A DNA stretch of 38,055 nt from JBGPHT01 sp041484525 (lineage in GTDB: Bacteria > Acidobacteriota > Terriglobia > Bryobacterales > Bryobacteraceae). Each line of letters opens with the position of its first letter. Position 1 is the first letter of the stretch. The notes beneath the pieces were generated by a model that was not told the origin of the DNA, searched no databases, and was given only the letters and a program-made list of their open reading frames with translations. The stretch is taken from positions 1-38,055 of the forward strand of contig JBGPHT010000065.1 of NCBI GenBank assembly GCA_041484525.1, read 5' to 3'. Of the stretch, positions 25,624 to 34,560 are shown piece after piece. The position numbers and the translations under genes are program-made.

Positions 25624-26613
25624 ATGCGCGGCAAGTGGGTCCTGATCTCGGTGGCGGCGGTCGGCGCAGGCATCGGAATCGGCGCTCTCTCGCTGCGGCA
25701 TCGCGAGCCTCCTCCGCCACTGCGGCCTGCGGGTGCGGCAGTGCTGCCGGTGCAGAATGAGATCACCTTGTCCGGCAAGATCCGCCCCCAGCACGTCACC
25801 AACGTCGGCTCCACCATCAGCGGCAACATCGACGCGCTTCTGGTAGATGTGGGGGAAGAAGTGTTCGAGGGCCAGACCCTCGCGCGTATCGGCTCGGCCG
25901 GCCTCGAAGGCACGCGCGAGGCCGCCGCCAACGCGCTCGAGCGTGCGCAGCAGCAGGTGGCCCGCGCTGAACAGGTCTCGAACAATGCCCGCCTGGAGCA
26001 ATCGCGCGCCGACGCTACGGCCGAGCGCAGCCGCATGGATCTCGACCGCGTGCAGCAAGTCTACGACCGCCAGAGCACGCTGAACGCCCACGGCGCCACG
26101 CCGCGCCTGGTCTTCGAAAAAGCCAGGCAGGACTACGAGGCCGCGCTCAAAGAGGCCGACATCATGGGCAAGGCGGCGCACGCCGCCGCGGACCAGGTGC
26201 GCGCCGCGATGTTGGAAGTCACGGCGGCGAGGAAAGCGGTGCAAGACAAATCGCAGCAGCTCGAAGATGCCGAGGGCGCGTTCCAGGCTGCCGAAGTTCG
26301 CTCGCCTGTGGCCGGCCTGGTGGTGGGGCGCAAGGGCGACGTCGGGCAGCCGGCGCAGGAGGCCGGCGACGGCATGTTCCAGATCGCCACCGACACCTTC
26401 GCGCTCGAAATCGCGCTCCAGCCCGAGCCGCCGGTGCTGAAGCGCATCCACCCCGGCCAGCCTGCGATGGTGCTGGTCCTCGACCTGCAGAGCAACGGGA
26501 TTCCGGCCGAGGTCAAAGAGATCAAGGGGACGGACGTGATCGTCGAGTTCAACAGCAACACGCCAGCTATCAAGCCCGGCATGCAGGCCGACGTACGTTT
26601 GAAACTGGATTAG
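25624..26613 (+). CDS. HlyD/RND-type membrane-fusion protein, orphan
   Basis: A 329-residue periplasmic adaptor. One N-terminal anchor (VLISVAAVGAGIGIGAL) is followed by a first lipoyl half-motif (ISGNIDALLVDVGEEVFEGQTLARI), a long coiled-coil hairpin rich in Ala/Gln/Arg (about 95-220), the second lipoyl half (AEVRSPVAGLVVGRKGDVGQP) and a beta-barrel domain ending IKPGMQADVRLKLD. Such proteins link an inner-membrane exporter (ABC or RND) to an outer-membrane channel. Neither partner is adjacent; the flanking genes encode a reductase and fumarase. It may serve a transporter encoded elsewhere. Confidence 0.88.
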   Translation: MRGKWVLISVAAVGAGIGIGALSLRHREPPPPLRPAGAAVLPVQNEITLSGKIRPQHVTNVGSTISGNIDALLVDVGEEVFEGQTLARIGSAGLEGTREAAANALERAQQQVARAEQVSNNARLEQSRADATAERSRMDLDRVQQVYDRQSTLNAHGATPRLVFEKARQDYEAALKEADIMGKAAHAAADQVRAAMLEVTAARKAVQDKSQQLEDAEGAFQAAEVRSPVAGLVVGRKGDVGQPAQEAGDGMFQIATDTFALEIALQPEPPVLKRIHPGQPAMVLVLDLQSNGIPAEVKEIKGTDVIVEFNSNTPAIKPGMQADVRLKLD

Positions 26614-26651
26614 CCGCGCTCCAGTACAATGGAGGTTTCTCGGATACCTTC

Positions 26652-28169
26652 ATGGAATTTCTAACCGGCAGTCTGTTGGAACTCATCACGCAGACGTCCA
26701 CCAATCTCCCGCCTGATGTGCGCCAGGCGATGTCGCTCGCGGCCGCGAGCGAGACTCCGGGGACGCAGTCCTCGCAGGCGCTCGACATCATCCTCTCGAA
26801 TGTCGACATGGCCGTCGATGATATCGGCGCCATTTGCCAGGACACGGGCATGCCGACGTTCTTCGTGCACACGCCGGTCGGCGTCAACCAGATCAAGATC
26901 CGCAAGGCGATCCAGGAGGCGGTGGCGGAAGCCACGCGGCGCGGCAAGCTGCGGCCCAACTCGGTGGATTCGATCACCGGCAAAAACAGCGGCGACAATC
27001 TGGGCGAAGAGACGCCCGTAATCCACTTCGAGCAGTGGGAAGAAGACGAAATCGAAGTCAAGCTCATCCTCAAGGGCGGCGGCTGCGAGAACAAAAATAT
27101 CCAGTATTCGGTGCCGTGCGACCTGGACCACCTGGGCCGCGCCGACCGCAACCTGGAAGGCGTACGCAAGTGTCTGCTGCACGCCGTCTGGCAGGCGCAG
27201 GGGCAGGGATGTGCGCCCGGGGCGCTCGGCGTGTGCATCGGCAGCGACCGCTCGCACGGGTACGAACTGGCGAAGCGGCAGTTGCTGCGGACGCTGGATG
27301 ATGTGAATCCGAACCCCACGCTGGCGAAGCTCGAGGCGGAGATCATGGAGGAGGCCAACCGGCTCGGCGTAGGCGCGATGGGATTCGGCGGCAAGGCCTC
27401 GCTGATCGGCTGCAAGATCGCGGCGGCGAACCGTCTGCCGGCCAGCTTCTTCGTCTCGGTGGCCTACGACTGCTGGGCGTTTCGCCGTCTCGGAGTGCGC
27501 CTGGATGCGACGACCGGCGCGATCGCGAAATGGCTATATCGCGATCCCTCCCGTCCCGTGGAGCGGATGGCGCGCGGCGAAGGGTTCCCGCTCACCGGCC
27601 GCGAAGTGATGCTGACTCCGCCTCTCACCGAAGCGCAGATGCGCGCGCTCAAGGTCGGCGACGTGGTGCTGATCTCGGGCGAAATGTTCACCGGCCGCGA
27701 CAACGTGCATGCCTACCTGATGAAGAATCCGCCGCCGGTGGATCTGCATGGCGCCGCGCTGTATCATTGCGGTCCCGTGATGCTCAAGGAGGGCGATCGC
27801 TGGACCGTGAAGGCCGCCGGCCCTACCACCAGTATTCGGGAAGAGCCCTACCAGGCCGACGTGATCGGACGTTACGGGGTGCGCGCCGTAATCGGCAAAG
27901 GCGGGATGGGCGCGAAGACGCTGGCCGCGCTGAAAGAATTCGGCGCCGTGTATCTGAACGGGATCGGCGGCGCCGCGCAGTATTACGCGCGCACGGTGGA
28001 GGAGGTGCTGGGCGTCCACCTGATGGAGTTCGGCATACCGGAAGCGATGTGGCACATCCGCGTGAAGAACTTCGCGGCCATCGTGACGATGGACGCGCAC
28101 GGCAACAGCCTGCACGCCGATGTCGAGAGCGCGACCGGCGAAGAACTGGCTGCATTGCAGAAAGTGTAG
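26652..28169 (+). CDS. Class I fumarate hydratase, fused alpha/beta form
   Basis: A 505-residue iron-sulphur fumarase, interconverting fumarate and malate in the citric acid cycle. The N-terminal part has AICQDTGMPTFFV and SGDNLGEETPVIHF. By position, the likely [4Fe-4S] ligands are C62 (ICQDTG), C187 (GQGCAPG) and C254 (IGCKIA). The C-terminal domain (from about 310) has the class I beta-subunit pattern with VGDVVLISGEMFTGRD, YHCGPVM, AAGPTTSIRE, VIGKGGMG and NGIGGAAQYYA. Length is slightly under the roughly 545 residues of E. coli FumA. It is a one-gene unit, followed 29 bp later by tRNA-Phe. A GGAGGT lies 15 nt before the ATG. Confidence 0.93.
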   Translation: MEFLTGSLLELITQTSTNLPPDVRQAMSLAAASETPGTQSSQALDIILSNVDMAVDDIGAICQDTGMPTFFVHTPVGVNQIKIRKAIQEAVAEATRRGKLRPNSVDSITGKNSGDNLGEETPVIHFEQWEEDEIEVKLILKGGGCENKNIQYSVPCDLDHLGRADRNLEGVRKCLLHAVWQAQGQGCAPGALGVCIGSDRSHGYELAKRQLLRTLDDVNPNPTLAKLEAEIMEEANRLGVGAMGFGGKASLIGCKIAAANRLPASFFVSVAYDCWAFRRLGVRLDATTGAIAKWLYRDPSRPVERMARGEGFPLTGREVMLTPPLTEAQMRALKVGDVVLISGEMFTGRDNVHAYLMKNPPPVDLHGAALYHCGPVMLKEGDRWTVKAAGPTTSIREEPYQADVIGRYGVRAVIGKGGMGAKTLAALKEFGAVYLNGIGGAAQYYARTVEEVLGVHLMEFGIPEAMWHIRVKNFAAIVTMDAHGNSLHADVESATGEELAALQKV

Positions 28170-28184
28170 ACGGATTGCTAAACT
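28155..28184 (+). promoter_or_regulatory. Candidate promoter for tRNA-Phe
   Basis: TTGCAG (28155-28160) and TAAACT (28179-28184) are 18 bp apart and overlap the end of the fumarase gene. Transcription would start near 28191, about 8 nt before the mature tRNA. Match to consensus is moderate. Confidence 0.4.
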
Positions 28185-28198
28185 GAGATTTCCACTTT

Positions 28199-28274
28199 GG
28201 CCAGGTAGCTCAGCTGGTAGAGCGCGGCCCTGAAAAGGCCGGCGTCGGCGGTTCGATTCCGTCCCTGGCCACCA
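28199..28274 (+). tRNA. tRNA-Phe (anticodon GAA), CCA encoded
   Basis: A complete 76-nt cloverleaf. The acceptor stem GGCCAGG/CCTGGCC pairs fully, with discriminator A and genomic CCA. The D-arm is GCTC/GAGC. The anticodon stem CGGCC/GGCCG encloses the loop CTGAAAA, giving anticodon GAA for phenylalanine. The T-arm has a TTCGATT loop on a 5-bp stem with one G-T pair. A run of five T directly after the CCA (28276-28280) may help end transcription. The DNA just downstream looks like a former insertion, consistent with tRNA 3' ends being common integration targets. Confidence 0.97.
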
Positions 28275-28311
28275 CTTTTTCAAACACTTACGAATACCCA
28301 AGACCGCGAGT

Positions 28312-28331
28312 TTGGTCCCAATTGGTCCCAA
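28312..28331. repeat. Tandem 10-bp repeat downstream of tRNA-Phe
   Basis: TTGGTCCCAA occurs twice head to tail (28312-28321 and 28322-28331). Each unit is itself close to palindromic (TTGG/CCAA). It lies 38 bp past the tRNA. The stretch 28275-28445 holds no gene I can support. On the minus strand the repeat reads GPIGTKLAVLG in one frame, faintly like the tails of tRNA-site integrases, but no integrase body is present. Confidence 0.7.
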
Positions 28332-28475
28332 AAACCGCAACCAGACCCGCTTGGACTCGTCACCCGAAGCGGTTTCCACAGATCAGCATCTCTACGGCAG
28401 CGTCCCGAGTCAAATCTGCGCGATTGCGGAGGTGTCTGGCGTGGGATGGCCAGAGACAATGGGACAATACATGCT

Positions 28476-29005
28476 ATGGCACAGCCTCCAATTGACTTTC
28501 TCGGTTTCGCCAAAGAGCATCTGTTCTACGAGGCCAAGATGTTCGTGACCGCCCGCGACATTCTGTTTCAACTCGACCCCCCAGAACCCCAGATGACGGA
28601 TTCAACCGCAATCTCCTGGTCGAAGCCTGCGTACTCCACTTCAGAAACCTTGTCGATTTCTTCTATCCGCCCCTGAGCCCGCAATCGGATGATGTCAGTG
28701 CAGCAAACTACGTTCCTGATTGGGGTAACCCGGCCTTGCCGATTATTCTCAAGGATGCGCGCGACCGGGCGAACAAGGAACTCGCACACCTCACCCTGAA
28801 GCGAAAAGCAGGAGAACCTCCCGACAAAGTGTGGAACTTCGTGGCCATAAGCTTCGCAATCGGCCCGGTGACTAAAGACTTCCTCAGCCGGGTGGACGCC
28901 CAGAACCTGCCTGAAGAAGTAAGGGTCATATTCCGCAAGATGGACGCAGTTCCAGGTACCTACGTGACCGCAGGCTCAGTTTTCAATTCCTCATCTTTTG
29001 AGTGA
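28476..29005 (+). pseudogene. Conserved hypothetical helical protein, interrupted by a -1 frameshift
   Basis: Two overlapping frames make one protein. The first starts MAQPPIDFLGFAKEHLFYEA and runs to about 28580; alone it stops at 28676. The second, in the -1 frame, continues GFNRNLLVEACVLHFRNLVDFF, then ANKELAHLTLKRK and FAIGPVTKDFLSRV to the stop at 29003-29005. The change of frame fits a run of six C (28577-28582): one more C would restore a single frame of about 177 codons. The pattern ExxxLHFRNLxDFFYP plus NKELAHLT resembles a widespread helical, HEPN-like family of unknown role. The start could also be ATG 28446. Codon use and base composition look less GC-rich than in the neighbours. 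Confidence 0.65.
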
Positions 29006-29041
29006 CCGGCTTGCTCCAGCAAAGTTCGGGCCGGATTGGGA

Positions 29042-29070
29042 GCGCCTTCTCCGGGGTGCGCCTTCTCCGG
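29042..29070. repeat. Short tandem repeat, 13 bp copies with 16 bp period
   Basis: GCGCCTTCTCCGG occurs at 29042-29054 and again at 29058-29070. It lies in the 106-bp gap between the frameshifted gene and the end of the propeller gene. Function unknown. Confidence 0.7.
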
Positions 29071-29082
29071 TGCGACTCCGCG

Positions 29083-29102
29083 CCTGGCCTGTCTAGCCCA
29101 GG
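29083..29102 (-). terminator. Weak hairpin after the export operon
   Basis: CCTGG (29083-29087) and CCAGG (29098-29102) face each other 9 nt past the stop of the last operon gene. The stem is short and no U-run follows, so this is only a candidate. Confidence 0.3.
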
Positions 29103-29111
29103 AGGACCGCG

Positions 29112-31835
29112 CTACTGGGGCGTCGCCAAATAGAGGCCAAGGGATTCGACGCCGTTGTTCCAAGTGTAGCCGGTGAACCAGACTTCTCCGGAGGCAGAAG
29201 AGCTGACGGTCAGAGGAAAGATGAGCACCTCTCCTCCGGGGAGCGGGTCGCTGGAGCGCGCCACGACGGCCACCGAGCCGTCGGCCCGGCGCGCGTAGAC
29301 GCCAGCGCCGCCGTCCTGGGTCTGCACCTGATAATGGGCGTCGCCGTTGGCGGAGAGCGTGGTCTCGTTCATCCAGAAATAATTCAGCCCGGAGCCGTCG
29401 AGCAGGCTGGTGTCGCTGGATTCGAGAGTGCGCATGTGGCCGTCGAAATATCGCAACTCGCGGGCGCGATAGTTGTCCAAGGCCAGCATGATGACGAAGC
29501 CCTGGCCGCCGCCCGCGATATTGGAAACTTCATTGACGGTGCCGGAGGGTGTCTGATCGCCCACTCCGATCGCGCGCTGCACCGTGTTGCCATCCCAGAA
29601 GTAGACGGCGGTTTTGCCGTCCATGGTGTTGGCGATGAAGAGCACGCGGCCGTTCTCATCGACTGCGGTGGTGTTGAAGCTGCTGTAGAAGACGCCGCTC
29701 GGGGAGGCGCTGTTCAGCGCCGCCACCAGCTTCGGACCGCCGGACGCGATCAGCACGATCTGGGGCATCGTGCCGTTGTAAAACTGGCTGACGTGGACTG
29801 TGTCGCCGCGATTGTTCATGGCGAGATAGCGGCCGCGGCCGCTGTTGAACCAGGATACGGAACTGAGCCCGGTGAGGCCGACGGCTCCGCTGTCCTGCAG
29901 AGTTTCCACTTGGCCGCCCCGATAGCGGAATAGCGCCGAGCCGGTGGAATAGCCGGCGGTGAAGACGAGATCGCCCGCAGTGTTGGAAATAGCGGCGCCG
30001 ATCCAGGTGGCGACCTTACCGTTGGGCAGCGGCGCTCCGATCGCGGCGAGCGTGTGTACGGCGCTATCCACCGCGACCACGGACTCGCCGGCGCCGCGGG
30101 TGGGCAGCACAGTAGCGCTGCCGCCGCGCGACGCATAGTGCCAATCGATGCCGGCGGGCGCCGGTTGGGGGAAGCTCGAGCCGGCCTCGAGAATCATGCG
30201 CGGGCTGTCCTGCGCGGGTAGCGCGCGCAGTCCGGGGATTTTGGCATCGGTCTTCAGTACTGCGGAGACCAGTGGGACGCCGTCCGAAGGCATCGCGCCC
30301 GAGACGATCGCGCCCGCGCCATCGAGCGGAGCGGACTCGGTGGTCACGTTGTTCTTCCAGAGACCGGCGGCAGTGTGATAGTTGCCGGGAACGTTAAAGT
30401 CGCCGGAGAACAGAACGCCCCCCGTACTGGCGTCGATGAGGTTATGTATCCAGCCGAGCTTGCCGCTGGCGATGTCGTCGCCGGTGACAAGGAGCGTCTT
30501 GAGCCCGGAGGCGCCTAATTGAACCAGGGCCTCATACCCGCTGCCGTTGGCCCGTGCGTAGAAGACGCCGGTAGAAGTGCCGACGGGAATATCCATGTTG
30601 AAGCTCTGGATGCCGCGGACCGGGTCGCCCGGGCGGTAGATCTGCGTGAAGGCGGTGCCGTCCGACCAGAAGTAGACGTTGGCGTTGGAATTCAGCGTCG
30701 CGCCGATGATGAAGGCCCCGCCCCCCGCAGTGAAACTGTTGATACTACGCAGAGGGTCCTTGAGGGCGGGCTGGGTGGCGAGCGAGAAGAGCATTGTGGG
30801 CGGGGACGAGGCGGACGCTGACCAGATCTGATCGTTAACGCGGAAGAGGACGCGGCCGTCTTCGGCCAGGCTGTGCGGAGCGAGCGCGCCGTAGCAACTG
30901 GCTGCGCCCAGCTCGATTTCGGGTTGGCCGTGGGGAAAGAGGAACACGCTGGCGTTGCACCATTGCGCCGGGTATTCGATGAGGAGGGCGACGTCGCCGC
31001 GGGAGTTAGTGGAGATGCCGTCGATGCGGAGGACGAGGCGTCCAGTAGCGGCGAGCGGCTGGCCCGCGACCGCGATGACTTTGGTTTTCGCCCCCTCGAT
31101 CAGGATCGCCGCCTGCCCGCCGTTAGCCAGCGTGACGATTGCGCCGATGGCGGCCGGGCTGGTGGCGCTTATCGAAGTTACTGCCGCAATCGTGGTAGGC
31201 GATGCCGTGGAAGTGGAGATGATCTTGCGGATCTTGTAGCGCGGTTTGGGGAGAACGCGGACCCGGGTGGTCGCGACGAGGGCGGGGTCGTTGGCGACGC
31301 CCGCGATGGCGGCCTGAATGGTGACGAAGCCTTCGGAGACGCCGGTGACGGTGCCTTCGGAGGAGACCGTGGCGACGGAGGTTTGGCCGGAGCGGTATTG
31401 GAAGCGCAGGCCGGGGATCGTCTTGCCGGCGACGTCGAGGGCGGAGGCGGAGAGCTGGGCGGTGTCGCCCGCGGCGAAGGCGGAGGCACTGACCTGTAGC
31501 GACAGCGATGCGGGTACGATGTGCATCAAGGTCCACGCCGCTGCGCCGGTGTTGCCGTCGGTGACGCCGATCTGCGCGTCACCGACGGCAACACCGGTCA
31601 CGAGCCCGCTGGCGGAGACGCTCGCGATTTTGGAATCGGAGGATGTCCAGGTGAGGCTGCCGGGATCGAGCGGAGTACCATCGATGGCGGTGATGGCGGC
31701 GCCCACCTGCGCGGTCGCATTGACCAGGATTTTGGACGAGGGGGCCTGCACGCTGACGAAGACGGTCTGCGCTCCGAGGCAGCCGGCGGCCAGCGCGGCG
31801 ATGGTGACGACTTTACTGAATCGGATCGAACTCAT
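29112..31835 (-). CDS. Exported Ig-like (BIG2) plus propeller-type protein, copy 2
   Basis: A 907-residue secreted protein with no catalytic motif I recognise. The signal sequence (SKVVTIAALAAGCLGAQ) contains LAAGC, a possible lipobox with Cys19. Two bacterial Ig-like domains follow, with SLTWTSSDSKIASVSASGLVTGVAVGDAQI (split: LTWTSSDSKIASV and GLVTGVAVGDAQI) and SVATVSSEGTVTGVSEGFVTI. From about residue 200 there are many beta-strand repeats with GDVALLIEY, GRVLFRV, GDLVFTAGYS and GRVLFIANT, in the style of exported propellers. It is the last gene of the DUF1549/DUF1501 operon and overlaps its paralogue by 23 bp. It could anchor to or bind surface polymers; that is inference. Confidence 0.8.
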   Translation of the reverse strand: MSSIRFSKVVTIAALAAGCLGAQTVFVSVQAPSSKILVNATAQVGAAITAIDGTPLDPGSLTWTSSDSKIASVSASGLVTGVAVGDAQIGVTDGNTGAAAWTLMHIVPASLSLQVSASAFAAGDTAQLSASALDVAGKTIPGLRFQYRSGQTSVATVSSEGTVTGVSEGFVTIQAAIAGVANDPALVATTRVRVLPKPRYKIRKIISTSTASPTTIAAVTSISATSPAAIGAIVTLANGGQAAILIEGAKTKVIAVAGQPLAATGRLVLRIDGISTNSRGDVALLIEYPAQWCNASVFLFPHGQPEIELGAASCYGALAPHSLAEDGRVLFRVNDQIWSASASSPPTMLFSLATQPALKDPLRSINSFTAGGGAFIIGATLNSNANVYFWSDGTAFTQIYRPGDPVRGIQSFNMDIPVGTSTGVFYARANGSGYEALVQLGASGLKTLLVTGDDIASGKLGWIHNLIDASTGGVLFSGDFNVPGNYHTAAGLWKNNVTTESAPLDGAGAIVSGAMPSDGVPLVSAVLKTDAKIPGLRALPAQDSPRMILEAGSSFPQPAPAGIDWHYASRGGSATVLPTRGAGESVVAVDSAVHTLAAIGAPLPNGKVATWIGAAISNTAGDLVFTAGYSTGSALFRYRGGQVETLQDSGAVGLTGLSSVSWFNSGRGRYLAMNNRGDTVHVSQFYNGTMPQIVLIASGGPKLVAALNSASPSGVFYSSFNTTAVDENGRVLFIANTMDGKTAVYFWDGNTVQRAIGVGDQTPSGTVNEVSNIAGGGQGFVIMLALDNYRARELRYFDGHMRTLESSDTSLLDGSGLNYFWMNETTLSANGDAHYQVQTQDGGAGVYARRADGSVAVVARSSDPLPGGEVLIFPLTVSSSASGEVWFTGYTWNNGVESLGLYLATPQ

Positions 31836-34560
31836 AGAGCACCATCAATTCCTGCGAGTTGATTGCGGTGGCGAATATGCGGCCATCGTCGTGAATCGTG
31901 ATCTGGAAGATGTTGGCGAGCACTTCGCGGTTGTCCAGGACGTGATTGTTGTCGACGGCAATGCGCATGCCGTTGCCGTCGAGCGCTATCAGGTACTGGA
32001 CGCTGCCGTTGCCGTAGATCTGGGCGGCGATCACTCCGTTGCGGTTCACGTCGAACGCGCCGATGCCGGTGACAGGGCCGCCGGCGGGGATGGTATCGCC
32101 GTAGCTGATCGCGTCGGTCCACTGGCCGCCCTGGTAGCGGGCGATGTGCTGGAGTCCGCTGTTGACGTAGGCGTAGAGTGCCTTGCCGCCGACCCGGATG
32201 GAGCCGATGCTGGTTACGGTGAAGCCATCGTACTTATCGCCGATGCGCAGCAGCGGGTTCCAGGCGGAGCCGGTCCACGTGAAGAGGCCATCGGAGCCGC
32301 CGTTGACGCGCAGGTAGGCATAGACGACGCCGTCGTCGGTGACGCCAAGGTCGGAGGAACCGGCGAAGTTGCCGCCTCCGGGCGCGGCGGTCTTGAACGA
32401 GCCGTTGACGCCGAGCCAGGCCAAGGTGTTGATGGTTCCGTTTTGAATCAGCGAGAGGTATTGGACGCCGAAGCTGGTCCCACCGGTGCCAACCACAGTC
32501 CCCGCAGTGTTACCAGCGACTTGGTAAGGGGCGTAAAGGTTGCCGTTGGCGGTGCGCTGCGGGAAGTGGGCGAGCAGCGTGGCCTTCACTCCGATCTGGG
32601 AGAGACTCTGGTCGGTGGAGACGAGTAGGTCGCCATCGCCATTACGCCGGACGTCCTGGCCTTCGAAGAACCAACCGTCAGGCGTGCGGTCGCCGCTGAC
32701 CAGGCGCGCGACCAGCATGCCGTCGGCGACTTCGAGGATGTTAGCCACGAACAAGCCGGTCTTGATCATCGGGTTGCCGGTGTGGCCGTTCAGGACGAGA
32801 TTGTAGAACGAAGGGCCGGCGGGGACGTTGACGCGCGCCCCGGAGCGGAAGATCACCGAAGACGGCGCGCCCATACCGGCGCCGGCGTTGACCATAAGAA
32901 GGAGGTCGTTGGCGGTACGTGCCTGGAGGATGACGTCGCCCGCGGCGGTGATGCCGGCGCTGTCGAACTGGGTGTAGGGGTCGCCGATGGGCGAGGGAAA
33001 TCCGTAGAGGGCGACGGTGCGGGTTTTGGCGCCGTCCCAGCGATACACGCCGTAGCCGGCGGGGGCAAGGCTGCACCACACGACCACTTCGCCCTTGCCG
33101 CTGACCGCGAAGAGGGCGCTGTAGCTGTCGATGCGCAACTGGCGGAATTTGGCCGGGTCGCCCGCGAAGAGCAGCAGGTTTTGCACGCCGTTGTACGCCA
33201 TGACGGCGTAGTGCCCGTTCTTGCCGACTGCCACGCTGGCAATAGACGTGACGGCGCTGCCGTTCAACTGGTCGCCGGTGCCGATCGCGCGCGCAATCGA
33301 ATAATCGGGGCCGAGGCGGAAGAGCGCGGTCGAGCTGCCGTTGGTGGCGGAGAAGAGGACGGAGCCATCGTTGGCGATTCCGAAATCATTGGTGAAGGTG
33401 TAGGGAGCCGCCAGGCCGGGGAGCTTTGTGCCGGCAGGCACCACGAGGGTCGCGGCGCCGGAAGGATCGGTGGTGAACAGACCGTTCTGGGTGACGGTGC
33501 TGGCGAAGTTCCAATAATCGGCGCGGAAGACGATGGTGCTGCTGTCGTTGAGGCTGAAGCGCGTAGTAAAAAAGTTGCGCAGGTTGTTGACGCCACCGGA
33601 CGCCGAGCCATCGAAGAACAGGGTGTGCGGCAATCCATCCGATCCGGCGAAGAGCAGGCAATTGCGGTACGGCACGACGACGCAGCGGGCGGCAACTTCG
33701 CCTTTGTTGTTGATGGCCATCGTGTCGAGCTCCTGCAGGTTGGTGCCGGCGAGTTCGCCCGGCGTGCCTGCGACCGCGATGGTGTTGAAGCCCGACCCGT
33801 TCCACAAGAGGGCGGCGGTGGTGAGGCCTTCGAGGAATCCTACGTAAGCGATCTGGCCCGAGTCGTTCACGCTCATGGCTCCGCGGCGCGGGCGGAGCTC
33901 GAAGGACTGGCGGACGGGGGTGCCGTCGAGCAGTCTTTTCGCCTGGAAGCTCTTGCGCGGCACACAGGTCAGCGTGGTGTTGCCGTAGAAGCGCTGCAGA
34001 AAGGGGCCGCCGCCGACGGTGTAGTTGAAGTACGCTTCGACGTAGAAAGTGCCCCATCCGGAGGTCGTGACCAAGCCATCCCCGTCCACCGAGATCACGT
34101 TGTCCTGGCCGGCGTTGGGTCCGTAGGCGCGCCACTGGAGGCTGACGTTGGGGACCGGGTCGCCGTTGACGTCGAGTACGTCGGCGGAATATTGGAGGGA
34201 ATCGCCGGCGGTGATGGTCTGGTTGGCGGGCTTGACGATGATGTTGCTGGGGACGGATTGAAGGCGGATATTCCCGCTCGCGCCGGCGGTGGCGCCGGTG
34301 ATGTCGGCCCAGCCGATGCCGATCGCCTGTACGACACCTTTGGAATCGACGGTGAAGACGGAGCGGTCGGAGACAGTCCAGGTGAACTGGGCGGATGGGA
34401 TGGGCGCGCCGTTGTTGTCGTAGGCGGTGGCGGTCAGGTTGACGGAGCTGTGTATGAGGACCTGGGACGATGTGCCGTCGATGAAGACGGCGGAGGCCCG
34501 GGACTGGGCGAGGGCGGACAGCGCGGTAAGGAAGAAAAGGGATAGGCGGGAGCGCCTCAT
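31813..34560 (-). CDS. Exported Ig-like (BIG2) plus propeller-type protein, copy 1
   Basis: A 915-residue secreted paralogue of the next gene. Signal peptide MRRSRLSLFFLTALSALAQ, then Ig-like domains with FTWTVSDRSVFTVDSKGVVQAIGIG and QTITAGDSLQYSADVLDVNGDPVPNVSLQW (shortened here to TITAGDSLQYSADVLDVNG), followed by long beta-repeat sequence with phrases such as SVNDSGQIAYVGF, NNKGEVAARC, NDGSVLFSATNG and AAGDVILQARTAND, about one per 45-60 residues. The repeats fit a large beta-propeller. Its ATG overlaps the DUF1501 stop by 4 bp, so the two are translationally coupled. No enzyme motif seen; a structural or binding role at the cell surface is likely. Confidence 0.8.
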   Translation of the reverse strand: MRRSRLSLFFLTALSALAQSRASAVFIDGTSSQVLIHSSVNLTATAYDNNGAPIPSAQFTWTVSDRSVFTVDSKGVVQAIGIGWADITGATAGASGNIRLQSVPSNIIVKPANQTITAGDSLQYSADVLDVNGDPVPNVSLQWRAYGPNAGQDNVISVDGDGLVTTSGWGTFYVEAYFNYTVGGGPFLQRFYGNTTLTCVPRKSFQAKRLLDGTPVRQSFELRPRRGAMSVNDSGQIAYVGFLEGLTTAALLWNGSGFNTIAVAGTPGELAGTNLQELDTMAINNKGEVAARCVVVPYRNCLLFAGSDGLPHTLFFDGSASGGVNNLRNFFTTRFSLNDSSTIVFRADYWNFASTVTQNGLFTTDPSGAATLVVPAGTKLPGLAAPYTFTNDFGIANDGSVLFSATNGSSTALFRLGPDYSIARAIGTGDQLNGSAVTSIASVAVGKNGHYAVMAYNGVQNLLLFAGDPAKFRQLRIDSYSALFAVSGKGEVVVWCSLAPAGYGVYRWDGAKTRTVALYGFPSPIGDPYTQFDSAGITAAGDVILQARTANDLLLMVNAGAGMGAPSSVIFRSGARVNVPAGPSFYNLVLNGHTGNPMIKTGLFVANILEVADGMLVARLVSGDRTPDGWFFEGQDVRRNGDGDLLVSTDQSLSQIGVKATLLAHFPQRTANGNLYAPYQVAGNTAGTVVGTGGTSFGVQYLSLIQNGTINTLAWLGVNGSFKTAAPGGGNFAGSSDLGVTDDGVVYAYLRVNGGSDGLFTWTGSAWNPLLRIGDKYDGFTVTSIGSIRVGGKALYAYVNSGLQHIARYQGGQWTDAISYGDTIPAGGPVTGIGAFDVNRNGVIAAQIYGNGSVQYLIALDGNGMRIAVDNNHVLDNREVLANIFQITIHDDGRIFATAINSQELMVLYEFDPIQ

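Noticed and set aside
27534..28379. Minus-strand frame running through the tRNA and opposite fumarase
   Set aside because: Its GTESNRRRRPFQGRALPAELPG-like stretch is the well-known false translation of an antisense tRNA; the fumarase strand is clearly coding.
32782..34545. Plus-strand open frame of about 590 codons opposite a propeller gene
   Set aside because: Gly/Ala/Val/Asp-rich antisense translation; the minus strand has clear signal and Ig-like sequence with coupled neighbours.
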